A stretch of DNA of 64,000 nucleotides, from positions 312,501-376,500 of the forward strand of contig NC_088295.1 in NCBI RefSeq assembly GCF_032854445.1. The letters are read 5' to 3'. Within the stretch, counting starts at the first letter, position 1. Every line of letters begins with the position of its first letter. Made by a program: the position numbers and the translations under genes. This DNA is from Liolophura sinensis. Its lineage: Eukaryota > Mollusca > Polyplacophora > Chitonida > Chitonidae. Shown here piece after piece: positions 1 to 11,548 of the stretch. The notes below the pieces were generated by a model that was not told the DNA's origin, did no database searches, and saw only the letters and a list, made by a program, of their open reading frames with translations.

Positions 1-89
1 CACATCTGTGACATCTCCAAATGTGTGACACTACCAAACATCTGTCACATACACAATGTGTGCCATTACCCTACATCTGTGACCCATTA
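1..89. repeat. edge of a ~37-bp minisatellite
   Basis: Imperfect copies of a unit containing CATCTGTGACAT and AATGTGTGACACTACC recur about every 37 bases, for a little over two copies. The array begins outside the window, so its size and gene context are unknown. Confidence 0.55.
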
Positions 90-554
90 AATGAGAAAAA
101 AAAACATAATGAAATCTTCTGATGAAAAGGTGTTAAGAACATATCATAGACCTGATCTTTGATGTATGTAGAGATAATTAACATTGGAATACAGGCAACA
201 TAACAAGAAGGCAATCACCAAATAAAGAATTCTTGTTTAAATGTTTTGCTCTGAATGGATCAATGTGAATTTACTTACAGACCAGTAAATCAATAAAATC
301 ATACACTACAAAATTAAGCAGATTTGAAATTATTTTAAATTAACATAGACTTACATTTATTGTCAGAATGTGTCTCAGTATAAGAAAACATATTTTAAAT
401 TAAAGTTTAATGCCAAGCAGTCTGCATCAGCATCATTATGAACATGATGATATGTCTTGAAGTCTTATGAGTATTAATGAATTTTCAGTATGAAGTAACA
501 TTACCAGGAAAAAAACAATCAATTATTCCATGTTTCTCTTCAAAAAGATTAAAT
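90..554. other. AT-rich non-coding stretch, nothing recognised
   Basis: No open reading frame, splice-flanked exon, tandem repeat or transposon end was recognised. It follows the C-terminal end of the decayed hAT transposase on the minus strand and may hold the end of that element, but I could not identify a terminal inverted repeat. Confidence 0.4.
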
Positions 555-2495
555 GGTCAACATGCACACTCTTCAGCTGTGCTCTCTGAGCACTAACCAC
601 ATCACCCGCCATAGAAAACACACGCTCGCTGGGCACAGAGGTGCCTGGGACCCCCAGGTAGATTTTGGTGAGAGCAGCAAGCAGCAGATAACTCTGCTCA
701 TCGAATTTCCATCAAAGCAGCACGTCATCATCTGTGGAGATCTCTGACTCGGATTTGTACCTTGCCACTTCATCCCCCCTAGTATGTGCAAAGCATCGAA
801 TAGAAAGACTTCTCTGTCACGACTTTAGTTACAAAAATGTCTCCAAAAAACATTTCCCATAGCAGTTTTTTTTTTTTTTGCAGAGGGTTCGTACTTTTCT
901 TCATCCTGGCATTCAAGGGACTTGTATTGTGGGCTCTCACAGAGTGAATATGGAACCTCACATGACTAGTCTAAATCAAATGGTAAATGTGGAATCTAAC
1001 ATGGTAAGTCGGACAGAGGGGGATTTTCCCACAGTCTGCAGAGTGGAGGTTTCAGGTTCTGTTTTAATAACAAAGCATTATGAAGTGCTGCAGCTTTTGT
1101 CCCTATACTGTTGTACACATGGACACATCTAACATCAGCTTCCCGAGTCAACGAAAGAAACATCGGATCTAAAGCTGAGCACAGCAGGAGGAAGTCTCGG
1201 ACTGCATCACCTGTGTAGCATTTTTGAATATCCCTCCTGACGGCAATTTTGATACTCTGTACAAAAGTAGAGTATGTTTCTTCATCCACTGTCATGGCTC
1301 TTGGTATGACCTGTTTTAATGGATGGATGAGTGATGCTGTAGGATGTCACTGGCTGCACAGAAGTGTTGTGACTGCATTCAGGGGCTTTAGAACTCCCAC
1401 GGCTTCCTCTGCCTTGGTGACATCTGATTCTGAAAGTGTCTTCACACCAGATTAATTTTCCTGATTTCTCTACTCAGTAAGACTGAGGTAACAGGAGGCT
1501 GTTGTTCTAAATATCAACTTAACATTTGATATGCACTGTTCCATCTGGTTGGGACATCTTGAACCAGTTTGTGTTCTGGGAGTTTAAGAAGAGCCTGCTT
1601 AGACTTGAGCAGCATTGCTGCCGTTGAGCTTCGGTGAAAAAAGTAAAACAATTCTTCGGACTCTTCCCAAGTCTTGAAACCTTGTTAACCTGTAGTGCCC
1701 TCTGAGATGCTAGATTCGTAGTATGTGCAAAGCATCGAATATGTGGAGCCAGGCTTGCTTCCTCTACTGCCACCACCATGTTGCTTGTCCGTTACACAAG
1801 GTGTAGACACCCCCACTATCTGGAGTTTAAATTAATCCATGGCTGATGTCCGAACATGTGTAATATTTATCACTGTGTGTGATTCAAGGAGAGGTCGGGT
1901 CTGAAGAACATAGTTCCCTATCATCCAATCACTTTTAATGAAGTGGGCTGTTGTTGTGATGAAGCTTTCTGTGCCTCTTGACGTCCATCCATCAGTGGTG
2001 ATTGCTATGGCTGTGACTTTGTCTAATTCAGAAGTAACTCTGTCTCTCACCTCTGACTGCCGACTAGGGATCACCTTTTCGCAGGAGTGAGGGCGGGACG
2101 GCATGTCATACTTTGGCTCTAGTGTCTCTACAAGTCGCCTGAATCCAGTGTTTTCGACCACAAAATATGGGCGCAAGTCAAGAGCAATAAACACCCCAAT
2201 CTCTTTGGTGATTAATTTTGCCCTTGGTGAGATTGGTCCTAGCTTTGAATGCAGCGTCTGTGATAAACAAAGTTGACATTTTGGTTTGACTTGGCGCATT
2301 GTCCTCTGTTACATCAGGGTGGTGCCTCGTAGACATATTTGTGGTACTTCCTGTATATCTGATTGCGATTTTGCAAGTCTGACAAACAGTTACCAAGCGG
2401 TTACCTGCCAGAAAAGCAAAATGCTTCCACACAGCAAATTTGTACTTCTCTCCGCTCACATGGCTAGGGGTATTAAGTTCTTGACGCGACACCAT
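555..2495 (-). pseudogene. degenerate hAT-superfamily (ZBED-type) transposase
   Basis: Minus-strand fragments in several frames, in the correct order, read as a BED-finger hAT transposase. 2178-2495 holds the BED finger (VCQTCK, then TRHHPDV after NMSTR). 1832-2299 holds the N-terminal catalytic region with the phrase AITTDGWTSRGTESFITTTA. 1519-1779 holds the RCFAHTTNLASQRALQVNKV block. 996-1295 continues the insertion and C-terminal part (SALDPMFLSL). Near 560-680 lies the hAT dimerisation signature around PSERVFSMAGDVVSAQRAQL. Frameshifts separate the pieces and no single ORF exceeds about 155 residues, so this is a dead copy. The family usually encodes 600-700 residues, so the whole coding span appears present. 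Neither TIRs nor an 8-bp target duplication could be fixed by eye. Confidence 0.85.
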
Positions 2496-2750
2496 TTTGG
2501 TTGTTGGTTTTTCAAGAAGACATAGTACAGGTCATTTGATTAGCTGTACTGCTGACCCAGAGCCAATCAGAGCAAGGCTTCTGGAAACGGGTTGACTTCC
2601 GCTGTAAGCCGGGAGCCGAAACACAGATTTAAACCCAGCAAACTAAAGGTTTGTGAGTTCATTCACACCTTCACACACTATGTTATATATAGATGTTGCA
2701 CTACTTATTGAGAATAAACCAACCATTATGAACTCTGTCTCGTAATTAAG

Positions 2751-2888
2751 AAATAATTTTCGTGTCAGGGTAGTCTAACAGTAGTTTTAAACATTTTTTA
2801 TATTTTAATATATATTAAAATTTGTAAACTCTTCCACATCGATTTGATGTCAAACTACCGTTAGACTACCCTGACGCGAACATTATTT
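2751..2888. mobile_element. hairpin MITE with ~37-bp terminal inverted repeats
   Basis: The left end (2751-2787) and the reverse complement of the right end (2852-2888) match over about 37 bases with few mismatches; the shared core is GTCAGGGTAGTCTAAC. About 64 AT-rich bases separate the arms. There is no coding capacity. A half-copy of the same family lies at 50398-50490, so it is a dispersed family and not a local palindrome. The superfamily was not identified. Confidence 0.85.
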
Positions 2889-4400
2889 GTATTCTATTAC
2901 CTTGGTAGCAGCAAAATGTTTCATAATTATAACAAAAATGCCATTGCAGCAAAAAACGCCCGCACTTTCCCGGACATGTTTTCGTTCAACCGAACGTTCT
3001 AAAGGGGCGTGACCTACTTCTGGACGAAACCATGATGACGCTAAATATTACAGACGTGCTTTACGACAAGGATAGAACAAAAAAAAAGAATATGTTTGTT
3101 TCTCGAAATCAAGTCCAACTATAAAATATCTGCTTTCATATTGTCCTGCTTTCAGCTGCTGTGATCGGAGTAGGCCTCGGTGAGACAGGCACGGTGTCAA
3201 ACAGCGACCATACTGACAGTGAGCCAGGGACGTCGTTCGTTGCTGGCAGTTTGGGCAGGTCAGAAGATTTCCTAAGCTCAGTTTGACAGAGCTAAAGGAG
3301 CTGGAAACCTCTGGCATCAGCACAATGACAAAAAAGCAGGGAGTTCAACTGTTTAAACGTAATTAAAGTTTGACTTATGTACGAAAAAAAAATAATTGAA
3401 ACATACACAAAATTAGGTGAACACTAGTTTGATACTGAATTTTATTTGGTTTACTTGTGTAAATGCTTTGCGGTCATGTTGTATTCTGTATCAAATTCAT
3501 AAACACTGGGTAACGAATGCTAAAAAAATGGAACACTTCAGTTCACATTTTCAATTCAATGTTAATTTCCCAACATATGTTGATAAATAACAAAACAATA
3601 ACAGCATCATAGATATGCCTTCATGCTTATTATAAGTAAGCAAATAAATATATTATAATTTATATGTTCAAGGTATCATGAGGATAAATATGATTTGTGT
3701 TTATGGGATTGTGAAATACAATTTGTAATAACGCAATCCGTACAAAGTTATATATACATTAAACCAGCGACGTGCACATGTTTCACTCAGTACGCCGTAC
3801 CAGAATCGCTACGTAAAATATAGGCGTCACTTCGTACATAAGGGTCACATGATGTACCGATTTTGAAGATCTGGGTCAACCGCAATACATTTGCGGCAGT
3901 CTGACAACAGCATTTGCAGAGAGAAAAGATAAGCAAATGGACTGAACATTGTGAAAAAAAACAACAGTTCAACATGGATAAAACATCAAACAAGGATTGG
4001 GAGTTAAAAAGGACAATCTGCAGCCAGTCCACTATCCTGAGGATGTGAAGTTGACTGTGCTGTTATTTACTGTTGCATTGTTGAAAACCCTCCAAATCTT
4101 CGAGGCATGACTGAAAACTGGGATTTTGCCATTTGGATGGTATTGCTACTGTTATGTGTAACATTATAGTCGACAGCGTTGGGCACTTGCACTGGGAGTG
4201 GCGTGACCGACATGTAAGTATTCTCAACGGCATTTTCACTTCCAGCATTTTCTGATAACACACTTGAAGCATGCAGGATATTGCTGATTTCACAGCATTT
4301 TGAAACAAACGGTTTGGTGACATAACTCCATACACTGGATTCATTGCGGTGGCCTGTCACAGACATAACGACCACCACAAAAACCCCGGCATCAGCAAGA
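2889..4400. other. intergenic or intronic sequence, no gene recognised
   Basis: Minus-strand reading frames at 3048-3323, 3787-4032 and 4067-4477 look partly protein-like but show no motif I recognise and no clear splice framework. The next GFPT exon after 5962 (usually beginning EGAFAL) was sought here on the minus strand and not found, so this may all be GFPT intron 6. The 3150-3290 stretch could be a remnant of another hAT-type element, but that is weak. Confidence 0.35.
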
Positions 4401-4470
4401 CTACTGTACATATGTGGCACTGCTGTACATGTGTGATACTGCTGTACATGAGTGATAATGCTGTACATGT

Positions 4471-4542
4471 GTGACATGATAATGATCTAAAGCATCACTG
4501 ACCAGTTGCATGGCAGTCATCTCCACCCACTGTCTGAAGTGA
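4471..4542 (-). pseudogene. duplicated 3' end of GFPT exon 6 with its splice donor
   Basis: This stretch repeats, with a few substitutions, the end of GFPT exon 6 (about 5962-6001) and the first roughly 35 intron bases (5930-5961). On the minus strand it reads WVEMTAMQL followed by GTCAGTGATGC, against LVEMTVMQL and GTCAGTGATGC in the real exon. It sits near the far end of the 19-bp array, so the array is bracketed by two copies of the same exon-intron junction. No splice acceptor is visible upstream, so it is probably not used as an exon. Confidence 0.85.
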
Positions 4543-4768
4543 CCCTGCTGGTCATGTGTGACACTACTGTACATGTGTGGCACTCCTGTACTGTACATGT
4601 GTGGCACTGATGTACATGTGAGACACTGCTGTACATGTGTGGCACTGCTGTACGTGTGTGGCACTACTGTACATGTGTGGCACTGCTGAACATGTGTGAC
4701 ACTGATGTACATGTGATACACTGCTGTACATGTGAGACACTGATGTACATGTGTGATGCTGCGGTACA

Positions 4769-5042
4769 TGAATTTATTTATTTATTTATTTGATTGGTGT
4801 TTCACGCCGTACTCAAGAATATTTCACTTAAATGACAACGGCAGCCAGCATTATGGTGGGAGAAAACTGGGCAGAGCCCGGAGGAAACCACGACCATCCG
4901 CAGGTTGCTGGCACATCTTCCGAAGTACGGCCGGAGAGGAAGCCAGCATGAGCTGGACTTGAACTCACAGCGACCGCATTGGTGAGAGACTCCTGGGTCA
5001 TTATGCTGAGCAAGCACGCTAACCGACTGAGCCACGGAGGCC
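4769..5042 (-). mobile_element. tRNA-derived SINE, family A, near full length
   Basis: On the minus strand the element starts GGGGCCTCCGTGGCTCAGTC (A-box-like TGGCTCAGTCGG), has a B-box-like GTTCAAGTCC, a conserved body containing CCACCATAATGCTGGC, and ends in a tail with ATTCTTGAGTACGGCGTGAA then a (TAAA)n-like run. I know this head, body and tail combination as a widespread mollusc SINE; the family name RUDI is a possible match that I cannot verify here. It is inserted inside the 19-bp array, so it is younger than at least part of that array. Confidence 0.85.
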
Positions 5043-5961
5043 CCCTGCTGTACATGAATGATAATGATGTACATGTGTGACACTGCTGTACATGTGTGGC
5101 ACTGCTGTACATGTGTGACACTGATGTACATGTGTGGTACTGCTGTACATGAATGATAATGATATACATGTGTGACACTGCTGTACATGAATGATAATGA
5201 TGTACATGTGTGACACTGATGTACATGTGTGGTACTACTGTACATGTGTGACACTGATGTACATGTGTGGTACTGCTGTACATGTGTGGCACTGATGTAC
5301 ATGTGTGGCACTACTGTTCATGTGTGGCACTGCTGTACATGTGTAACACTGATGTACATGTGTGGTATTGCTGTACATGTGTGACACTGCTGTACATGTG
5401 TGGTACTGCTGTACATGTGTGACACTGATGTACATGTGTGGCACTGCTGTACATGTGTGGAACTGCTGTACATGTGTGACACTGCTGTACATGTGTGACA
5501 CTGCTGTACGTGTGGCACTGCTGTACATGTGTGGCACTGCTGTACATGTATGACACTGCTGTACATGTGTGACACTGCTGTACATGTGTGACACTGCTGT
5601 ACATGTGTGGCACTCCTGTACATGTGTGGTACTGCTGTACATGTGTGACACTGCTGTACATGTGTGACACTGTTGTACATGTGTGACACTGATGTACATG
5701 TGGGATACTGCTGTACATGTGTGACACTGATGTACATGTGGGATACTGCTGTACATGTGTGATAATGCTGTACATGTGTGGTGCTGCTGTACATGTGTGA
5801 CACTGATGTACATGTGTGACACTGCTGTACATGTGTGACACTGCTGTACATGTGTGACACTGCTGTACATGTTTGACACTGATGTACATGTGGGATACTG
5901 CTGTACATGTGTGATAATGCTGTACATGTGTGAGATGATAATGATGTAAAGCATCACTGAC

Positions 5962-6090
5962 CAGTTGCATGACGGTCATCTCCACCAACTCTCTAAAGTT
6001 CTTGTCTTTGTTGTTGTCATACAGGTGCTTGATGAGCTTTGGGATGACCTCTGTGTCGGTTTCAGACTCAAACACAAAGTCTCTCGCTTC
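5962..6090 (-). CDS. GFPT coding exon 6 (glutaminase domain)
   Basis: Encodes 43 codons beginning EARDFVFESETDTEVIPKLI and ending VEMTVMQL. This matches the GFPT segment that follows the glutamine-binding loop (family pattern FESETDTE, then a LVE/QL stretch before EGAFAL). The acceptor is TTGTGACAG and the donor CTG/GTCAGT; both boundaries are phase 0. It joins exon 5 in frame. The next expected exon was not found to the left, so the gene probably continues outside the window. Confidence 0.93.
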
Positions 6091-6171
6091 CTGTCACAAT
6101 AAAAGAAAACAAAGCTTAAACTTTCTCATTCACTGGTATGTTTTGCTGTAGGTTAATAGTTAATAGTACTA

Positions 6172-7478
6172 TCCCATGGCATAACCAAACAAGACTGACC
6201 AAAAATAGCCTGATGACATTGGCATAACTAAACAAGACAGACCAAAACTAGCCTGATGACACTGGCATAACCAAACAAGACTGACCAAAAATAGCCTGAT
6301 GACACTGGCATAACTAAACAAGACTGACCAAAAATAGCCTGATGACATTGGCATAACCAAACAAGACTGACCAAAAATAGTCTGATGACATTTGCATAAC
6401 CAAACAAGACTGACCAAAAATAGCCTGATGACATTGGCATAACTAAACAAGACTGACTAAAAATAGCCTGATGACATTGGCATAACTAAACAAGACTGAC
6501 CAAAAATAGCCTGATGACATTGGCATAACTAAACAAGACAGACCAAAAATAGCATGATGACATTGGCATAACGAAATAAGACTGACCAAAAATAGTCTGA
6601 TGACATTGGCATAACCAAACAAGACTGACCAAAAATAGCCTGATGACATTGGCATAACCAAACAAGACTGACCAAAAATAGCCTGATGACATTGGCATAA
6701 CCAAACAAGACTGACCAGAAATAGTCTGATGACATTGGCGTAACCAAACAAGACTGACCAAAAATAGCCTGATGACATTGGCATAACCAAACAAGACTGA
6801 CCAAAAGTAGTCTGATGACATTGGCATAACTAAACAAGACTGACCAAAAATAGCCTGATGACATTGGCATAACTAACAAGACTGACCAAAAATAGCCTGA
6901 TGACATTGGCATAACTAAACAAGACTGACCAAAAATAGTCTTATGACATTGGCATAACTAAACAAGACTGACCAAAAATAGCCTGATGACATTGGCATAA
7001 CTAAACAAGACTGACCAAAAATAGTCTTATGACATTGGCGTAACCAAACAAGACTGACCAAAAATAGTCTGATGACATTGGCATAACCAAACAAGACTGA
7101 CCAAAAATAGTCTGATGACATTGGCATAACCAAACAAGACTGACCAAAAATAGTCTGATGACATTGGCATAACCAAACAAGACTGACCAAAAATAGTCTT
7201 ATGACATTGGCATAACTAAACAAGACTGACCAAAAATAGCCTGATGACATTGGCGTAACCAAACAAGACTGACCAAAAATAGTCTGATGACATTGGCGTA
7301 ACCAAACAAGACTGACCAAAAATAGTCTGATGACATTGGCATAACTAAACAAGACTGACCAAAAATAGCCTGATGACATTGGCATAACCAAACAAGACTG
7401 ACCAGAAATAGTCTGATGACATTGGCATAACCAACAAGACTGACCAAAAATAGTCTTATGAATGGCATAACTAAAAAA
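6172..7478. repeat. 43-bp minisatellite in GFPT intron 5, derived from the exon-5 junction
   Basis: About 30 tandem copies of a 43-bp unit (plus-strand core CAAGACTGACCAAAAATAGC) fill almost the whole intron. On the minus strand the unit aligns with the last 20 or so bases of exon 5 plus its donor and first intron bases: 34 of 40 positions agree by eye. The donor GTGAGT has become GTCAGT in the monomers. The array runs directly into the real exon-5 donor at 7485. Confidence 0.93.
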
Positions 7479-7485
7479 GACTCAC

Positions 7486-7544
7486 CAAGAACAGCTTAAT
7501 GACTTTGAAGTTGGTGATGATTCCATTGTGTACGACAATAAACT
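7486..7544 (-). CDS. GFPT coding exon 5 (glutaminase domain)
   Basis: A 59-base exon. After the G carried over from exon 4 it reads E-FIVVHNGIITNFKVIKLFL, matching the highly conserved GFPT segment [20 protein letters not shown] that forms part of the glutamine pocket. The acceptor is TTTCTCAG and the donor TTG/GTGAGT. It starts after one codon base and ends in phase 0, fitting exons 4 and 6 exactly. Its last bases are the template-like sequence of the 43-bp array that follows. Confidence 0.95.
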
Positions 7545-7627
7545 CTGAGAAATAAGAAAACGCATGAAGACAATCATACTGAAATGCACAATATAAATAC
7601 AGAGACACATATCCCAAATAACCTCTT

Positions 7628-7709
7628 CAGCCTTTCAGTGGTTGGCCATGATATGGCTGAGATATTGCTGATGTGGCGTTAAGCCATAATCATTCATTCA
7701 TTCATTCTT
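7628..7709 (+). mobile_element. 3' tail of a tRNA-type SINE, family C
   Basis: The stretch with GATATGGCTGAGATATTGCT, then GGCGTTAAGCC and a CATT tandem tail, resembles the 3' end of a SINE family very common in molluscs (canonical end: ATATTGCTGA..GGCGTTAAAC plus a short tandem tail). The tRNA head is missing. It lies in GFPT intron 4. Confidence 0.6.
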
Positions 7710-7935
7710 TCAGTGGCTGTTAAAACCTGCTATGATATAACAGTAAATTATAACCTCAGCATATTTCAGAGTTACATATACCTGTAGATACAGAATACAG
7801 TCGGAAAAAAGCCCATCAAGCGGATATATTATGGCAAACACTAGCCCTTCACCAAGGTAAGCAAATCTTGTATCCGCAGAAACAGTAGCTTTCACTAATC
7901 GCACCCACTTTAATGACAATGAAAACATTCACAAT

Positions 7936-9183
7936 ACTGGTACTGGTACTGTCCATGAATCCCAATCAAATACTGGTACTGTTATTCAAGTAGGCAAAAG
8001 CCAGTGCCGTTCCAAGGATCCCAAACAAAATACTGGTACTGTTATTCAAGTAGGCAAAAGCCAGTGCTGTTCTACAGATCACAATCAAATACTGGTACTG
8101 TTATTCAAGTAGGCAGAAACCAGTGCTATTCCACAGATCACAATCAAATACTGGTACTGTTATTCAAGTAGGCACAGGCCAGTGCTGCTTTACAGATCAC
8201 AATCAAATACTGGTACTGTTATTCAAGTAGGCAAAGCCAGTGCTGTTCCACAGATCACAATCAAATACTGGTACTGTTATTCAAGTAGGCAGAAACCAGT
8301 GCTATTCCACAGATCACAATCAAATACTGGTACTGTTATTCAAGTAGGCACAGGCCAGTGCTGCTTTACAGATCACAATCAAATACTGGTACTGTTATTC
8401 AAGTAGGCAGAAACCAGTGCTGTTCCATAGATCACAATCAAACACTAGTACTGTTATTCAAATGGCCAAAAACCAATGCTGTTCCATGGATCACAATCAA
8501 ATACTGATAGTGTTATTCAAGTAGGCAAAGCCAGTGCTGTTCCACAGATCACAATCAAATACTGGTACTGTTATTCAAGTAGGCAAAGCCAGTGCTGTTC
8601 CACAGATCACAATCAAATACTGGTGCTGTTATTCAAGTAGGCAAAGCCAGTGCTGTTCCACAGATCACAATCAAATACTGGTACTGTTATTCAAGTAGGC
8701 AGAAACCAGTGCTGTTCCACAGATCACAATCAAATACTGGTGCTGTTATTCAAGTAGGCAAAGCCAGTGCTGTTCCACAGATCACAATCAAATACTGGTA
8801 CTGTTATTCAAGTAGGCATAGGCCAGTGCTGTTCCACAGATCACAATCAAATACTGGTACTGTTATTCAAGTAGGCAAAGCCAGTGCTGTTCCACAGATC
8901 ACAATCAAATACTGGTACTGTTATTCAAGTAGGCATAGGCCAGTACTGCTCTACAGATCACAATCAAATACTGGTACTGTTATTCAAGTAGGCAAAGCCA
9001 GTGCTGTTCCACAGATCACAATCAAATACTAGTACTGTTATTAAAGTAGGCAAAAGCCAGTGCTGTTCCGTGGATCGCAATCAAATATTGGCACTGTTAT
9101 TCAAATAGGCAAAAGCCAGTGATTTTCCATGGATCACAATCAAATACTGGTATGGACATTCAAGTAGATGGAAGCCAGTGCTG
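7936..9183. repeat. 59-bp minisatellite in GFPT intron 4
   Basis: About 21 copies of a ~59-bp unit (cores ATACTGGTACTGTTATTCAA and CCAGTGCTGTTCCACAGATC). I found no match to exon 4 or 5, so unlike the arrays in introns 3 and 5 it is not exon-derived by eye. Some stretches stay open on the plus strand and give repetitive 70-150 residue frames, which are not genes. Confidence 0.93.
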
Positions 9184-9319
9184 TTCCATAGATATACCTT
9201 GTCAAACGTTGGGGTGCCCTAATTATGCAGCCAACAAACAAAAAAATAATAAATAATGATCCATTAAAATACAATCCACATGGTAATATATGTATATAGC
9301 TGTGAATGTGAACAAATAC

Positions 9320-9445
9320 CGTGGGTTGGGTCCGATCGTTGTGGGTGACTGTTGACCATGGAAGGTGCTCCGTGTGTGGCCCATCGGGTGTGAGCAATTC
9401 CGCAGTGAACATCGTAGGTCATGTCTAGATTTAGGTCCTCGTGCA
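9320..9445 (-). CDS. GFPT coding exon 4 (glutaminase domain)
   Basis: A 126-base exon encoding [20 protein letters not shown] followed by [20 protein letters not shown], the GFPT catalytic-domain signature ([11 protein letters not shown]) whose Arg and His/Gly residues bind substrate glutamine. The acceptor is CTTGCTTCAG and the donor CACG/GTATTT. It takes a T from exon 3 and leaves a G completed by exon 5 (GAG, Glu), so the phases agree on both sides. Confidence 0.96.
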
Positions 9446-10200
9446 CTGAAGCAAGGAATAACAGCTCTTGTTTATTTCAATCATTTTGATTTGTCTTTGA
9501 TTGATCTAGGAACATTGGCACGTTTAACATTCAACAAGTGGCTTAGAATGTATTCCTAACTACTTACAACATGAAGGGTGGAAAGAATTAAAGATTCATG
9601 TTCAATGCATGACCATGGATATGCCTGACGTAATTTACACTGTACATAATATTTGTCCACTTATCAGTACCATGACAGTGGACATGCTGGCAGTGACTTA
9701 CCCAATACCTGTTCACTTATCAGTGCCATGACAGTGGACATGCTGGCAGTGACTTACCCAATACCTGTCCACATATCAGTGCCATGACAGTGGACATGCT
9801 GGCAGTGACTTACCCAATACCTGTTCACTTATCAGTGCCATGACAGTGGACATGCTGGCAGTGACTTACCCAATACCTGTTCACTTATCAGTACCATGAC
9901 AGTGGACATGCTGGCAGTGACTTACCCAATACCTGTCCACTTATCAGTGCCATGACAGTGGACATGCTGGCAGTGACTTACCCAATACCTGTTCACTTAT
10001 CAGTGCCATGACAGTGGACATGCTGGCAGTGACTTACCCAATACCTGTTCACTTATCAGTGCCATGACAGTGGACATGCTGGCAGTGACTTACCCAATAC
10101 CTGTTCACTTATCAGTGCCATGACAGTGGACATGCTGGCAGTGACTTACCCAATACCTGTTCACTTATCAGTACCATGACAGTGGACATGCTGACAGTGA

Positions 10201-11220
10201 CTTACCCAATACCTGTCCACTTATCAGTGCCATGACAGTGGATATGCTGGCAGTGACTTCCCTAATATCCGTTCACTTATTAGTGCCTTGACAGCAGATA
10301 TGCTGGCAGTGACTTACCTAATATCTGTTCACTTATCAGTGCCATGACAGTGGATATGCTGGTAGTGACTTACATAATACCTATTCACTTATCAGTGCTA
10401 TGACAGTGGATATGCTGGCAGTGACTTCCCTAATATCCGTGCACTTATTAGTGCCTTGACAGCAGATATGCTGGCAGTGACTTCCCTAATACCTGTTCGC
10501 TTATCACTGCCATGACAGTGGATATGCTGGTAGTGACTTACCCAATACCTGTTCACTTATCAGTACCATGACAGTGGATATGCTGGCAGTGACTACCTAA
10601 TACCTGTGCACTTATCAGTGCCATGACAGCGGATATGCTGGTAGTGACTTCCCTAATATCTGTTCACTTATCGGTGCCATGAGAGTGGATATACTGGTAG
10701 TGACTCACCTAATATCTGTCACCTATCAGTGCCATGACAGTAGATATACTGGCAGTGACTTACCCAATATCTGTGCACTTATCAATTCCATGACAGTGGA
10801 CATGCTGGTAGTGACTCACCTAATATCTGTTCACTTATCAGTGCCAAGACAGTGGATATGCTGGCAGTGACTCACCTAATATCCGTGCCCTCATCAGTGC
10901 CATGACAGTGGATATGCTGGCAGTGACTTACCTAATATCCGTGCACTTATCAGTGCCATGACAGTGGATATGCTGGTAGTGACTCACCTAATATCTGTTC
11001 ACTTATCAGTGCCAAGACAGTGGATATGCTGGCAGTGACTCACCTAATATCTGTTCGCTTATCAGTGCCATGAAAGTGGATAAGCTGACAGTGACTTATA
11101 TGTACCATATACCTGTTTATTTATCAGTGCCATAACAGTGGATACGCTGGCAGTGACTTACCTAATATCCGTACACTTATTAGTGCCATGACAGTGGATA
11201 CGCTGGCAGTGACTTACCCA
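10201..11220. repeat. higher-order block duplicated within the 56-bp array (copy 1)
   Basis: This block and 11549-12568 share the same order of monomer variants and are nearly identical at a constant 1348-base offset (24 monomers). They even produce identical spurious 63-residue frames at 10679-10870 and 12027-12218. This shows recent block-scale amplification inside the intron. Confidence 0.88.
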
Positions 11221-11548
11221 ATACCTGTTCACTTATCAGTGCCATGACAGTGGACATGCTGGCAGTGACTTACCCAATACCTGTCCATTTATCAGTGCCA
11301 TGACAGTGGACATGCTGGCAGTGACTTACCCAATACCTGTTCACTTATCAGTGCCATGACAGTGGACATGCTGGCAGTGACTTACCCAATACCTGTCCAC
11401 TTATCAGTGCCATGACAGTGGACATGCTGGCAGTGACTTACCCAATACCTGTTCACTTATCAGTGCCATGACAGTGGACATGCTGGCAGTGACTTACCCA
11501 ATACCTGTCCACTTATCAGTACCATGACAGTGGACATGCTGGCAGTGA

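Larger units (their letters stand above)
4406..5940. repeat. 19-bp minisatellite in GFPT intron 6
   Basis: The unit is GCTGTACATGTGTGACACT, with GATG/GCTG and ACAC/GGCAC variants, repeated roughly 60 times. It is interrupted by a SINE (4769-5042) and contains one copy of the GFPT exon-6 3' junction (4471-4542). Nineteen is not a multiple of three and the unit has no stop codon in any minus-strand frame, so all three frames stay open over hundreds of bases. The resulting 19-residue peptide period is an artefact and not a gene. The array starts about 35 bases after the exon-6 donor. Confidence 0.95.

Noticed and set aside
4067-4477. Minus-strand frame of 136 codons as the next GFPT exon
   Set aside because: The sequence does not resemble the GFPT segment expected after exon 6 (EGAFAL..) and starts inside the 19-bp array.
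5235-6075. Minus-strand open frames of 196-254 codons with H-T-C-T-A-V-S-H-M-Y repeats as a repeat-protein gene
   Set aside because: They are readings of the 19-bp minisatellite in all three frames, and only the exon-6 part (5962-6090) is a real coding segment.
6169-7468. Minus-strand frames with M-P-M-S-S-G-Y-F-W-S-V-L-F repeats as a membrane protein
   Set aside because: 43-bp array artefact; every frame is periodically open and the region is bounded by GFPT exons 5 and 6.
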